Assembly (NCBI RefSeq): GCF_025211055.1
Contig: NZ_JAOARO010000088.1
Coordinates: 175,278 to 239,277 of the forward strand
Length of the DNA stretch: 64,000 nt
Direction: 5' to 3'
Source of the DNA: Vallitalea sp.
GTDB lineage: Bacteria > Bacillota > Clostridia > Lachnospirales > Vallitaleaceae
Part shown: positions 50,189 through 59,175 of the stretch, one piece after another
How positions within the stretch are numbered: the stretch's first letter is position 1
Layout: each line of letters begins with the position of its first letter
Translations under genes and position numbers: made by a program
The notes under the pieces: generated by a model
Databases searched by the model: none
What the model was told of the DNA's origin: nothing
What the model saw: the letters and a program-made list of their open reading frames with translations, nothing else

Positions 50189-51229
50189 TCAATATTCTAA
50201 TTTTTCTATCTCATCAAACATTCTGTTTTTATTAATAATTTGTATATAATTATCAAAAGTAGTACTAGTTCGGCTGTGACCTAGAATATCACTTACAATT
50301 CTTACGGGTACTCCACTATCTAATAGATAAGTTGCAAAGGTATGTCTTAAGCTATGAGGTGTTATTTTTTTATGAGCGCTTCTTTTGGTATTTATTTCTG
50401 CTCTATCCAATAGTTCTTTTATAATTATGGTTATCCTTCTGGTGGACATAGGCATATCATCAACTTTATAAAGGGATGGAAACAGATATACACTTTTATA
50501 TATTAATCTATTCAACTTAATATTTTCTCTAATTGTTGCTTTCTCTAAGCGTTCTATCGCTGTTTTATATTTAAAATACTCAAACATTAATTTACTATTT
50601 AAAGGAATCCACCTTGTTTTATTCCCTTTACCTGTTACAGTTAACAGTTTGCTTTCAAGATTAATATCATCCCACATAACTTTTGCAGTTTCGGAAATTC
50701 TTAGACCAGTATATAAAAACAAATTAAACAAAAATCTATTCCTTATCTTAAAATATATATTATTATATTTATCTTCTAGAATGTCATATTCTTTCCTAGT
50801 CTCAATATTGACTTCATTTTCTAGATATTTTAATGTCTTATTAATTTCATCTTTGTTAAGTACTGGTTTTTCCCTAGTAGCATCTACTTTAAGTGACTTC
50901 AACTTATGAGTCACACTAACATGAATTAATTCTTCTTCATTAGCAAATCTGAATAAACCAGTTAATGTATTTCTCTTTGCATTAATACTTCTTGTTTTAT
51001 AATTATACTCATCTCTATCCAATTCTTCTAAAAAACTATCAATAATATTTTTGATATTATCTTCTTCGATATATTGTGTACCTCTACTTTCTATTATAAA
51101 ATTCGTAAATTGGTTAAGAGTGACCTTATAATTTTTTATAGTTGCATTAGACAATCTGTTTATTTTAAGATGGTTTATATATTTTTCTATTATCATTGTC
51201 ATATCAATAATATTGGGTTCTAAATTCAT
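50189..51229 (-). CDS. XerD/XerS-like tyrosine recombinase flanked by dif-like sites
   Basis: 346 residues. N-terminal core-binding domain (KINRLSNATIKNYKVTLNQF), then catalytic residues: Arg in TGLRISETAKV, Lys in VTGKGNKTRW, HSLRHTF box, LGHSRTSTT and the tyrosine in FDNYIQI. The start MNLEPN is spaced correctly from AAGGAG; the ATG six bases earlier is too close. It lies between two direct dif-like repeats 1.1 kb apart, which is typical of a recombinase with its own cognate sites. Confidence 0.88.
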   Translation of the reverse strand: MNLEPNIIDMTMIIEKYINHLKINRLSNATIKNYKVTLNQFTNFIIESRGTQYIEEDNIKNIIDSFLEELDRDEYNYKTRSINAKRNTLTGLFRFANEEELIHVSVTHKLKSLKVDATREKPVLNKDEINKTLKYLENEVNIETRKEYDILEDKYNNIYFKIRNRFLFNLFLYTGLRISETAKVMWDDINLESKLLTVTGKGNKTRWIPLNSKLMFEYFKYKTAIERLEKATIRENIKLNRLIYKSVYLFPSLYKVDDMPMSTRRITIIIKELLDRAEINTKRSAHKKITPHSLRHTFATYLLDSGVPVRIVSDILGHSRTSTTFDNYIQIINKNRMFDEIEKLEY

Positions 51230-51264
51230 GATCATTTCTCCTTCATGTATATAATTCACAAGAT

Positions 51265-51293
51265 TGTTTACATAATGTATTTATGGTTAACTA
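51265..51293. repeat. dif-like 29-bp site B
   Basis: Site TGTTTACATAATGTATTT continuing ATGGTTAACTA. Reversed, it contains ATTATGTAAAC, identical over 11 bases to the XerD-binding arm of the B. subtilis dif site as I remember it, plus a weakly symmetric left arm GTTAACCATA. It lies 36 bases before the recombinase start codon. Confidence 0.65.
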
Positions 51294-51398
51294 TATATCT
51301 TCCAAGGGGTACTAGCATATCCATTTCTATTTTTCGTAGTTTTATGACAGTGTTCATATAGTAAATAATATAAGAACTACTATAAAACTTCTAAAAAC

Positions 51399-51445
51399 AG
51401 CATATTTACTAGCCTTAAGACTTATTCTTATAATATAAATATGCT
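51399..51445 (-). terminator. probable terminator of the pentapeptide protein gene
   Basis: AGCATATTTA (51399-51408) pairs with TAAATATGCT (51436-51445); on the minus strand GTTTTTAG follows. The pentapeptide gene ends about 90 bases upstream of it, making it the likely end of that operon. Confidence 0.6.
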
Positions 51446-51455
51446 TTGTGTTCAC

Positions 51456-51493
51456 CGAGTTCGTATATTTATCTTTAGCGAGTTCGTATATTT
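51456..51493. repeat. two 15-bp direct repeats
   Basis: CGAGTTCGTATATTT occurs at 51456-51470 and again, unchanged, at 51479-51493, a 23-base period. It lies between the recombinase and the pentapeptide gene; role unknown. Confidence 0.75.
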
Positions 51494-51530
51494 CGCCTTA
51501 CCTATAATTAGATTATTCAATTTATTCTTT

Positions 51531-52049
51531 TCACTCTACTTTAGCCCCAAACGATGTAGCCAACAAAATACACCCAGCTATATCCAACTTAACATTATGC
51601 AAATCTAACTCTGATAAATTTATTCCTTCAATAATTGCTTCTCTGAAATCACAACCATTTAACTTGGCTTTATGTAAATTAGTATAACTTAATTTGGCTC
51701 CATTAAATATTACTTTCTCCAAATTACATCCAGTCAGGTCAGCTCTAGTTAAATTAACCTCACTAAAATCCAACCCCTTGAAATCATGGAATTTCAGATT
51801 GGTATATGAAAAATCACCTCTCACTATAACTACTCCTAATAAATTGGATTCATCAAATGTTGAACCTACCATTTTACAATCTGTGAATTTTGCGCTAAAT
51901 AAATCAGCAAAACCAAATTTGCAATTTAGAAATGCTGAATTTTTAGTATCAGATACATTTAATCTAAAAGATTTTTGTATATCCAAAAACTCTAAATTAC
52001 TATCGTTGAAATCAACATCTTCATATCTTGTGTTACTAGCTATCTTCAT
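51531..52049 (-). CDS. pentapeptide repeat protein
   Basis: 172 residues, most of it tandem A(D/N)LXX-like pentads: NLEFLDI, SAFLNCKFGFADLFSAKF, SYTNLKFHDF, TRADLTGCNLEKVIFNGAKL, LHKAKLNGCDF. Such proteins form a right-handed quadrilateral beta-helix; some mimic DNA and protect topoisomerases from quinolones (Qnr/MfpA type), but sequence alone does not assign this here. It follows the rluD-like gene, 27 bases apart. Confidence 0.85.
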   Translation of the reverse strand: MKIASNTRYEDVDFNDSNLEFLDIQKSFRLNVSDTKNSAFLNCKFGFADLFSAKFTDCKMVGSTFDESNLLGVVIVRGDFSYTNLKFHDFKGLDFSEVNLTRADLTGCNLEKVIFNGAKLSYTNLHKAKLNGCDFREAIIEGINLSELDLHNVKLDIAGCILLATSFGAKVE

Positions 52050-52076
52050 TAATTATTCTTTCCTCTCATTTCTATG

Positions 52077-52994
52077 CTACATGTTTCTTAATTTCTTTAA
52101 TAAACCAGTAAAATAATTAGGTAAAGGTGCTTCAAACTCCATATACTCATTAGTAGTAGGATGTACAAACCCTAACACTCTTGCATGTAAAGCCTGTCCT
52201 TTCAACTTGAATCTATCACTTTTAGGACCATAAACAGGATCACCTAACAATGGATTATTAATACTCGTCATATGAACTCTGATCTGATGTGTTCTACCTG
52301 TTTCAAGCTGTAATTCAACGTAAGTATATTGATTAATCCTTTCAAGTACTTCATAATGTGTAATTGCTTCTTTACCATTGATAGGATTAACTGCCATTTG
52401 CTTACGATTAACTGGATGGCGTCCTATAGGAGCATTAATTACACCCTCATCTTCTTTTATATTATTATAAACTATTGCATTATATTTTCTTGTTATTGTA
52501 TGATCCTTTAACTGTTTAGCTATACTCTCGTGAGCTTTATCGTTTTTACATATTATCAAAACTCCTGATGTATCTTTATCGATACGATGAACTATACCAG
52601 GTCTCATTACTCCATTGATTCCTGATAAATCATCTTTACAATGATACATGATAGCATTAACTAATGTTCCAGTATAATGCCCTGGTGCAGGATGAACTAC
52701 CATACCTTGAGGTTTATTAACTAGTATTACATCTTTATCTTCATATACAATATCAAGAGGTATATTTTCTGCTACTATATCAAGTTCTTTTGGTTCAGGT
52801 ATTACGATATTTATTTCATCTGTAACTTTTAACTTATAATTTGACTTTATTGCACTATTATTTACAGTAAGATGATTTTCTTTTATCAACTTCTGTATAA
52901 ATGACCTAGAATAATTAGGTAATCTATCTGAGATGAATTTATCTATTCTTATCCCTGCATCTTCTGCCTCAATTAAAAATGTATAACTATCCAT
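52077..52994 (-). CDS. RluD-like 23S rRNA pseudouridine synthase
   Basis: 305 residues: N-terminal S4 RNA-binding domain (DRLPNYSRSFIQKLIKEN), then the catalytic motif HRIDKDTSGVL with Asp139. C-terminal GRTHQIRVHM is typical. Isomerises uridines in 23S rRNA; the precise positions follow RluD only by family. It starts next to the lspA stop. Confidence 0.92.
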   Translation of the reverse strand: MDSYTFLIEAEDAGIRIDKFISDRLPNYSRSFIQKLIKENHLTVNNSAIKSNYKLKVTDEINIVIPEPKELDIVAENIPLDIVYEDKDVILVNKPQGMVVHPAPGHYTGTLVNAIMYHCKDDLSGINGVMRPGIVHRIDKDTSGVLIICKNDKAHESIAKQLKDHTITRKYNAIVYNNIKEDEGVINAPIGRHPVNRKQMAVNPINGKEAITHYEVLERINQYTYVELQLETGRTHQIRVHMTSINNPLLGDPVYGPKSDRFKLKGQALHARVLGFVHPTTNEYMEFEAPLPNYFTGLLKKLRNM

Positions 52995-53480
52995 TTATTT
53001 AGTACTCCTCTTCATAAAAGCAAAATCTTCGTCTTTGTACTTAAATATCATCAATGCTATCAATAAAATAGCACCAACAACCACATAGCAATCAGCCATA
53101 TTAAACACTGGAAACTCAATTAGTTTAAAGTATAACATATCAACAACATATTTTAATCTAATTCTATCCACAAAATTCCCAATAGCTCCAGCTATAAATA
53201 GAATCATTGTAAATCTAATAGGGTAGTATTTTTTGTCTTTTGGTATCTTTGTATAAAAATATAAGATCCCAATCAAAATTACTGTAGTGAATATTATAAA
53301 TAGCCACCTTTGTTCTTGTAACATGCCAAATGCCGCACCTTTGTTTTTAACATAAGTCAAGCCAAAGATATCATTAATTATTGGTATATATGTTCTTTCT
53401 GTAATATTTATCACTGTTAAATATTTTGTAAATTGATCTAAAGCTACAAGTAATAAGACACTTATTAACATTACTAACAT
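52995..53480 (-). CDS. lspA: lipoprotein signal peptidase (signal peptidase II)
   Basis: 161 residues with four membrane helices. Catalytic aspartates are Asp114 (VVDML) and Asp130 (FNMAD), with the family NKGAAFGML and GNFVDRI segments. It trims lipidated prolipoproteins such as the ABC lipoprotein of this window. It is one base apart from the rluD-like gene, the usual lspA-rluD order. Confidence 0.95.
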   Translation of the reverse strand: MLVMLISVLLLVALDQFTKYLTVINITERTYIPIINDIFGLTYVKNKGAAFGMLQEQRWLFIIFTTVILIGILYFYTKIPKDKKYYPIRFTMILFIAGAIGNFVDRIRLKYVVDMLYFKLIEFPVFNMADCYVVVGAILLIALMIFKYKDEDFAFMKRSTK

Positions 53481-53491
53481 TACATATCTCC

Positions 53492-54571
53492 TTATAAAAT
53501 GTATTTAATTGCTTTGATTATTATTTCTTTATCTAAGTTATTTCTAATTTCGCAAGAGCCTATTCCATTCAAAAGTATAAAATTTAGTTTATTATTTTTT
53601 GTTTTTTTGTCATGATATAGTTCATTATAAATACCTAATTCATTTAGTTTATCAATTTTGATCGGTAAATCAAAATTCTGAATACAAGCTTTTATATTGT
53701 CTAGTTCAATAGAATCAATTTGATTTAATAGATAAGATAGATATGCAGCTGATACCATACCTAGACCTACACATTCCCCATGTAATAGATTAAAATTATA
53801 TAATCTTTCAACAGCATGACCTATAGTATGTCCAAAATTAAGCGTAGCCCTAATTCCTTTTTCTTTCTCATCCATTGCTACAACTTTACTTTTTATAACA
53901 CAAGATTCATATATTAATTCTTCCATAATTTCATTATCCAAATTCATTATTTTTGAACTATTTGCTCTGATGTAATTAAAATATTCTTTACTGGCAATAA
54001 GTCCATGCTTAATTATTTCACCCATACCAGCGCTGATTTCTTTTTTAGGCAATGTTAATAATGTACTTGTATTAATATATACTAACTTTGGTTGATGGAA
54101 AGCTCCAATAATATTCTTGTAACCATCAAAATCAACTCCTGTCTTGCCTCCAATGCTACTATCAACTTGAGAAAGTAAAGTTGTTGGTATCTGAATAAAA
54201 TTGTTTCCTCTCATATATGTTGCTGAAGCATACCCAACCATATCTCCTGTAACACCGCCACCAAGAGCAATCAAGTAAGATTCTCTATCCAGTTTTTCTT
54301 CTATCAGCTTCTTATAGATTATATTGATTGTATCAAGATTCTTATTAGCTTCACCATGAGGTATGACTAAATAAGATAGCTTATCAGTAATTTTAGATAA
54401 TATATTACATAAATCATCTAAATATAACTTACTAACATTATCATCTGTTATTATACATACTTTCTTATGGTCTATACCTACTTTTGATAGATATTCTTGT
54501 AAAGAATTAAAATTATTACTAATAATAATTTTGTAGTCATTTGTTTTTGTTTTCACTTCAATTCGCTTCAT
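53492..54571 (-). CDS. aroB: 3-dehydroquinate synthase
   Basis: 359 residues from MKRIEVK. NAD-binding GGGVTGDMVGYASATYMRG, the metal-binding GEIIKHG and NFGHTIGHAVE histidines, as in AroB. Second step of the shikimate route. The ATG at 54583 touches AAAGGA and is unlikely, so 54571 is preferred. It sits between divIVA and lspA. Confidence 0.94.
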   Translation of the reverse strand: MKRIEVKTKTNDYKIIISNNFNSLQEYLSKVGIDHKKVCIITDDNVSKLYLDDLCNILSKITDKLSYLVIPHGEANKNLDTINIIYKKLIEEKLDRESYLIALGGGVTGDMVGYASATYMRGNNFIQIPTTLLSQVDSSIGGKTGVDFDGYKNIIGAFHQPKLVYINTSTLLTLPKKEISAGMGEIIKHGLIASKEYFNYIRANSSKIMNLDNEIMEELIYESCVIKSKVVAMDEKEKGIRATLNFGHTIGHAVERLYNFNLLHGECVGLGMVSAAYLSYLLNQIDSIELDNIKACIQNFDLPIKIDKLNELGIYNELYHDKKTKNNKLNFILLNGIGSCEIRNNLDKEIIIKAIKYIL

Positions 54572-54717
54572 AGTTTTAGTCATTCCTTTTTATACACCTT
54601 AATATAGTGCATTATTAAATAGATTGATAATATTAAAAGAAAAGTCCTAGAGGACAGCCTCTCGAACTTTATTTTAGCATAAGAAAGTTAAATTTACTAT
54701 AACAATCATAATTTTTC

Positions 54718-55266
54718 TTATTCATTATCAATTTGTTTTACTGATATGTCATTTATTTTAGTTGCTGCAGCTTCTTCAATTGATGTCTGAGCAAGAATAT
54801 CATCTATATCAATTGGTTTATTTTCCAAAGTATTACTATTAGTCAACTCAAGCTGCGCTTTTAGAAATTGTCTAATTTGTATCTTAGAAGCATCATATTG
54901 TTGAATAAGTTCCTCTTTCTTTTGACTAATTCTATATACTTCATTTCTTGCATCTTCCACTATTGTTTGAGCTTTAACTTCAGCTTCTTTTTCAATTATC
55001 TCAGCTCTTTTATGTGCATTTGATTTGGTTTCTTCAGCAGTTTTCTCTGCTAATAGCAAAGTATTTTGAAGTGTATCTTCAATTGTTTTATAATACTTTA
55101 TACCTTCATTTAATAAGTTAACTTTATCCTTTAATTCAATGTTTTCTTTATACATTTTTTCGTAATCTGTTAAAATTTCTGTTATTGCATTTTTTACTTC
55201 AGTTGGAGAATAACCAAATAATGATTTTTTAAAACTTTTTCCCTCAATGTCTAAAGGTGTTAACAT
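54718..55266 (-). CDS. divIVA: DivIVA domain protein
   Basis: 182 residues: N-terminal DivIVA signature (LDIEGKSFKKSLFGYSPTEV) binds curved membranes; a long coiled coil (roughly 28-140) and an acidic tail follow. It directs division or cell-pole proteins. The neighbours ylmH, yggT, sepF and yggS form the classic divisome-adjacent cluster. Confidence 0.92.
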   Translation of the reverse strand: MLTPLDIEGKSFKKSLFGYSPTEVKNAITEILTDYEKMYKENIELKDKVNLLNEGIKYYKTIEDTLQNTLLLAEKTAEETKSNAHKRAEIIEKEAEVKAQTIVEDARNEVYRISQKKEELIQQYDASKIQIRQFLKAQLELTNSNTLENKPIDIDDILAQTSIEEAAATKINDISVKQIDNE

Positions 55267-55276
55267 ATTATTCCTC

Positions 55277-56044
55277 CTAAGTATATCGTTTTAATTCAAT
55301 ATAAATTCTATCTTTTTTAGTTCTGCTGCCTATATCATACAATTGAAATTTCCCTATCCCTCTTACTGATACTATATCTCCTTGAGATAATTTACACGAA
55401 GGAGACAGGGTTAATTTACTATTTACATAAACATTTTTATTCTTAATTAATGTAATAGCTTTTCCTCGTGACAAAGGAAAAGCTAGAGCAACAACAGAAT
55501 CTAATCTAATAGATGAAACAGTTCCTTTTACAGGCTGAAAACTTGGTGTTAATATTTCTTGTGGTAAGTCATGTATTTTTGTAATATTAACTACTGTTTG
55601 CTTTACTTTTTCTAGATTAGATAATATATAATCAGATACAGGTTTTATAACAAACACAATTGCGTAGTTATCTTTTACTATAATATCTCCGATTTTAGTT
55701 CGTGTAATACCAAGATTCAATATAGCACCTAAAAAATCACGATGAGTCAAATTATTAGAAAACTTTTTGTTTCTAGGAGAAATTTTCAAGACCTCAATAG
55801 GATAATTAATATTATCATAGTCAACATAATCTGGATAAAATGCTATGATTTTTCTTTCGCTATATTCATAACCACCATAAAAAATATGATTAATATTTGA
55901 TAATTGATTTTTATTAGAAATAAATAAGCTTTGTTCATGAATGTTTAAAAAATCTGTAAACACACTAATTTGCCTTAATGATGCATGTTTACCTTTGTCA
56001 ATAATCTTATTGACAATCAAAATATCTTCATTTTTATCTAACAT
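55277..56044 (-). CDS. ylmH: YlmH S4-domain RNA-binding protein
   Basis: 255 residues. The central TRTKIGDIIV and the C-terminal S4 domain (LAFPLSRGKAITLIKNKNVYVNSK) are those of YlmH. In B. subtilis YlmH is involved with stalled 50S particles (established). It lies 10 bases from divIVA. Confidence 0.93.
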   Translation of the reverse strand: MLDKNEDILIVNKIIDKGKHASLRQISVFTDFLNIHEQSLFISNKNQLSNINHIFYGGYEYSERKIIAFYPDYVDYDNINYPIEVLKISPRNKKFSNNLTHRDFLGAILNLGITRTKIGDIIVKDNYAIVFVIKPVSDYILSNLEKVKQTVVNITKIHDLPQEILTPSFQPVKGTVSSIRLDSVVALAFPLSRGKAITLIKNKNVYVNSKLTLSPSCKLSQGDIVSVRGIGKFQLYDIGSRTKKDRIYIELKRYT

Positions 56045-56053
56045 AAGTCTAAC

Positions 56054-56335
56054 CTACTTCATTAAGTTATTTACTAGAGATTGTAAGATTCTAAGTAATA
56101 AAAACGCAATCAATGGAGAAAAATCTAATACATTTCCTTTTCCTCCAAAGATTGATTTATCTATGAGTTTTCTAATTGGAGCTAATATTGGTTCTGTTAT
56201 CTGTAGTATAAATTTTGCAAAGGGATTATTATATGCTCTGGGAACCCATGATAGTAGTACTCTTACTAAAATCAATATTTCTAAGGCATATAAAAATAAT
56301 TCTATAGTTCTTAATGCGTAATACATGGAATTCAC
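56054..56335 (-). CDS. yggT: YggT family membrane protein
   Basis: 93 residues with two membrane helices and the family core RVLLSWVPRAYNNPFAKFI and TEPILAPIRKLI. Function not settled; often grouped with SepF. Neighbour spacing is short on both sides. Confidence 0.92.
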   Translation of the reverse strand: MNSMYYALRTIELFLYALEILILVRVLLSWVPRAYNNPFAKFILQITEPILAPIRKLIDKSIFGGKGNVLDFSPLIAFLLLRILQSLVNNLMK

Positions 56336-56362
56336 TCCTTAATTAGTTTATTTAGCGAATAA

Positions 56363-56848
56363 TTATTGTTCACTTTTCCAAGGTAAAATAATCCCATTAG
56401 ATTTCAGTTCTTTTCCTAGGTCACCAGCAATATCTACATTTTCAGGCGCAATTAAAAATATGTTATTTGTAACTCTTTGCAAGTTACCATTTAAGGTATA
56501 ACAAGACCCACTAATAAAATCCATTATCCTCTGAGCTATATTTCTATCCATCTTATCTAGATTAATTATTACTGGTTTTTTTGATTTAATATGATCACAT
56601 ATGTCTTGAGCCTCATCATATGTTTCTGGTTGAATAACTACTACTTCCATTTGAACATTAGCTTGAAAATTAACTACATTAGTAGCATTACTTTTCTTTT
56701 TTGAATAGCTTTTAATATGTTTAATATCTGAAACATTAGATGATGTAGATGGTTCTTCGTTTTCTTCATTATATTCATAATCTTCGTCATAATCATCATA
56801 ATCACTTAATTTCATCATATCCATCATCTTATCAATAAACTTTGCCAT
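56363..56848 (-). CDS. sepF: cell division protein SepF
   Basis: 161 residues. N-terminal amphipathic membrane anchor (MAKFIDKMMDMMKL), an acidic linker, then the SepF domain (VIQPETYDEAQDI, VINLDKMDRNIAQRIMDFI). It links FtsZ to the membrane. Confidence 0.95.
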   Translation of the reverse strand: MAKFIDKMMDMMKLSDYDDYDEDYEYNEENEEPSTSSNVSDIKHIKSYSKKKSNATNVVNFQANVQMEVVVIQPETYDEAQDICDHIKSKKPVIINLDKMDRNIAQRIMDFISGSCYTLNGNLQRVTNNIFLIAPENVDIAGDLGKELKSNGIILPWKSEQ

Positions 56849-56854
56849 TCGATA

Positions 56855-57556
56855 TCACCTCTTATTATAATCTCTTGTGCCAAATATGCCTGTCCCTACC
56901 CTAACCATAGTTGAACCTTCTTCAATGGCTACCATATAATCGTTTGTCATCCCCATTGATAAGATATCCATACTAATATTATCAATGTTTTTCCTTTTTA
57001 TGTCAACAGCTAATTGCTTTATTTCTCTAAAAATATGTCTATTATCTTCGCTATTAATTACATAAGGAGCTATTGTCATTAAACCTTTAATTCTTATGTT
57101 AGATAACTTGCTAGTAGCGATTATGAAATCATTTAATTCCCTTGTCATTAAACCAAATTTGGTATCTTCGTGAGCAACATTGAGTTGAATGAGAATATCC
57201 ATTATTTTATCTGATTTTATTGCTTCAGCATTAATCTTCTCAGCCAATTTCAATGAATCTACAGAATGGATTAAACTTACTTTATCAATTATATATTTAA
57301 CTTTATTGGTCTGTAAATGTCCAATCATATGCCACTTAACTTTGTTACCTAATATATCATATTTATGTCTTATTTCTTGTACCTTGTTCTCTCCCATATT
57401 AATTAAATTATTTTTTAATGCTTCTTCAATACATTCTACAGGCTTAGTTTTTGAGACAGCTATTAAAGTTATGTCTTCTTTGTTTCTGCCTGCTTTTTTA
57501 GCTGCAATTTCAATATTATCAAGAACAATGTTAATATTGTCTTTAATGTTTTCCAT
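56855..57556 (-). CDS. yggS: YggS-type PLP homeostasis protein
   Basis: 233 residues, a single-domain TIM-barrel binding PLP at Lys36 (LIAVSKTKP). Signature segments GENKVQEIR, WHMIGHLQTNK and DILSMGMTNDY. It controls PLP levels. The start MENIKDN follows AAAGGAAG; the longer frame is rejected. Immediately upstream of sepF. Confidence 0.94.
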   Translation of the reverse strand: MENIKDNINIVLDNIEIAAKKAGRNKEDITLIAVSKTKPVECIEEALKNNLINMGENKVQEIRHKYDILGNKVKWHMIGHLQTNKVKYIIDKVSLIHSVDSLKLAEKINAEAIKSDKIMDILIQLNVAHEDTKFGLMTRELNDFIIATSKLSNIRIKGLMTIAPYVINSEDNRHIFREIKQLAVDIKRKNIDNISMDILSMGMTNDYMVAIEEGSTMVRVGTGIFGTRDYNKR

Positions 57557-57608
57557 GTATTCGTCTTCCTTTCTTATGTTGCTATACACTAACCTTTTCC
57601 TTATTATA

Positions 57609-59078
57609 TCAATATATAATTACATCCTCTTTTGCATTACTTGCATCTGCTATAACTCTGTCATATATTCTAATTCCATATGGTGTGTTGGTTTTAACGA
57701 TAATATAGCTGTCAGTATAATATATCTCATCAATCAATTTAAAATTTGTATATCCTTTATTAATAATGTATACTCCTTTTAAAGACTTCTTTTCTGAAAT
57801 TGTATAGTTATTGTTTGTCGAATCCACTAAAATATCATTTAACTGTAGCCCTTCTTCATTGATGGGCACATAATAACTTTCTTCTTCAATATGTTTAAAA
57901 CCAATTTTAATAAATTCAACACTTTCTCCGCCAACTAAATGTTCACCATATGTTTTTTTTAATACACCTTCATTATTACCTTTTTTGGCAATACATGCTT
58001 TTGGTATTCTTAAAAAATCTTTTTCAGCTACTGCTGTTTTTGGTATTTTTATTCCATCATACTGTTCATATATAACTTGGAACTTGATCTTTCTATTTTT
58101 AATAAGATCAAAATATCTGTCTATCTCTAAAATAAGATATTCTTTCTTATTTTTTTGAACTATATCATAGACTTTAGTTTTGATTGTTACATCTTTTTCA
58201 ATTATATTAATAGATATAGTATCCTTACCACTAATAAAATCGGTTAAATCATCTTTCATTTCGCATACAACATACCATTTGTCATTGTCTATAATTTTAA
58301 ATAGAGGTGAATCTTTTTTTATGGTTTCTTGTTTGTATGTATATATCTCTTCTTCGCTTTTGAAATCAAACAAAGATTGGATATCAAGATTATCTATGCT
58401 AAAATTTTCGTATCCATCAATTCTATATGAGATCACTCCACTTTTAATTGCCTTTATTATACTGATATTATTGTTTATTTGTGATTCTAACAGTTCTTTA
58501 CTACGAATTGTATCTAGATCTAATTGATCATGTATATATAATGATTGAGTGATATTGGAAACTGTATCCTTCATATTAGCTTTGAACTCATAAATATTTC
58601 CAAAGGTATCATTATCATAATTCATTGTATATGTATACAAATTCTTTTTTATATCTTCATGTGAATTACAATTATTTGCATAAGCTAATTTGTCATTTAT
58701 GTAATTAAGGTCTTTTTTTATTTCAGCAGTATAATTTCCGTTTGAATCTATCATACATACTATACTATCGATATTTATCTTATCTCCCTCTGGCACATAG
58801 TAACTAGCCATTCCATCAGAAGTGCTTCTGATAACAGTTTCATTTCTTAGTATTATTCCTTCAAACAATTCATCATTATAGATACTACCTTTTTCAGCAG
58901 AAACATAATTGACATCATTACTAATTAAGAAAGAAATAATATTATATATTAGATACAAAAATATCAAGAAATAAATAAATGTTCCAATCCCTAATCCTTT
59001 ACTTTTAGGTGCTTTTCGTTTTGGTCTTTTAGTTCTCGATCTATTTTGTTGTTCACTATTTCTTCTGTTTTGCTCCAA
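57609..59078 (-). CDS. HlyD-like membrane-fusion-type protein of the division cluster
   Basis: 489 residues with a TTG start behind AGAGGTG. Basic cytoplasmic N-terminus (TKRPKRKAPKSKG), one membrane helix (about 30-53), then an extracellular barrel-sandwich-like region (GSIYNDELFEGIILRNETVI) and a beta-rich C-terminus. HlyD-like proteins of this kind are regularly found at this place beside sepF in Clostridia (from memory); function unknown, perhaps cell wall or efflux-linked. No inner membrane transporter partner is adjacent. Confidence 0.75.
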   Translation of the reverse strand: MEQNRRNSEQQNRSRTKRPKRKAPKSKGLGIGTFIYFLIFLYLIYNIISFLISNDVNYVSAEKGSIYNDELFEGIILRNETVIRSTSDGMASYYVPEGDKINIDSIVCMIDSNGNYTAEIKKDLNYINDKLAYANNCNSHEDIKKNLYTYTMNYDNDTFGNIYEFKANMKDTVSNITQSLYIHDQLDLDTIRSKELLESQINNNISIIKAIKSGVISYRIDGYENFSIDNLDIQSLFDFKSEEEIYTYKQETIKKDSPLFKIIDNDKWYVVCEMKDDLTDFISGKDTISINIIEKDVTIKTKVYDIVQKNKKEYLILEIDRYFDLIKNRKIKFQVIYEQYDGIKIPKTAVAEKDFLRIPKACIAKKGNNEGVLKKTYGEHLVGGESVEFIKIGFKHIEEESYYVPINEEGLQLNDILVDSTNNNYTISEKKSLKGVYIINKGYTNFKLIDEIYYTDSYIIVKTNTPYGIRIYDRVIADASNAKEDVIIY

Positions 59079-59175
59079 ATTAACACCTCTTATCAAAAAC
59101 GAATAAATATCTATTATTTAATAATACACCAATTTTTTACTTAAAAGCAAGTCCTATTCATATAATACAAAATAC

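Noticed and set aside
57189..57782. Long plus-strand frame opposite yggS and the HlyD-like gene
   Set aside because: It is antisense to two well supported genes, has no ribosome binding site and hydrophobic low-complexity content, so it is a shadow.
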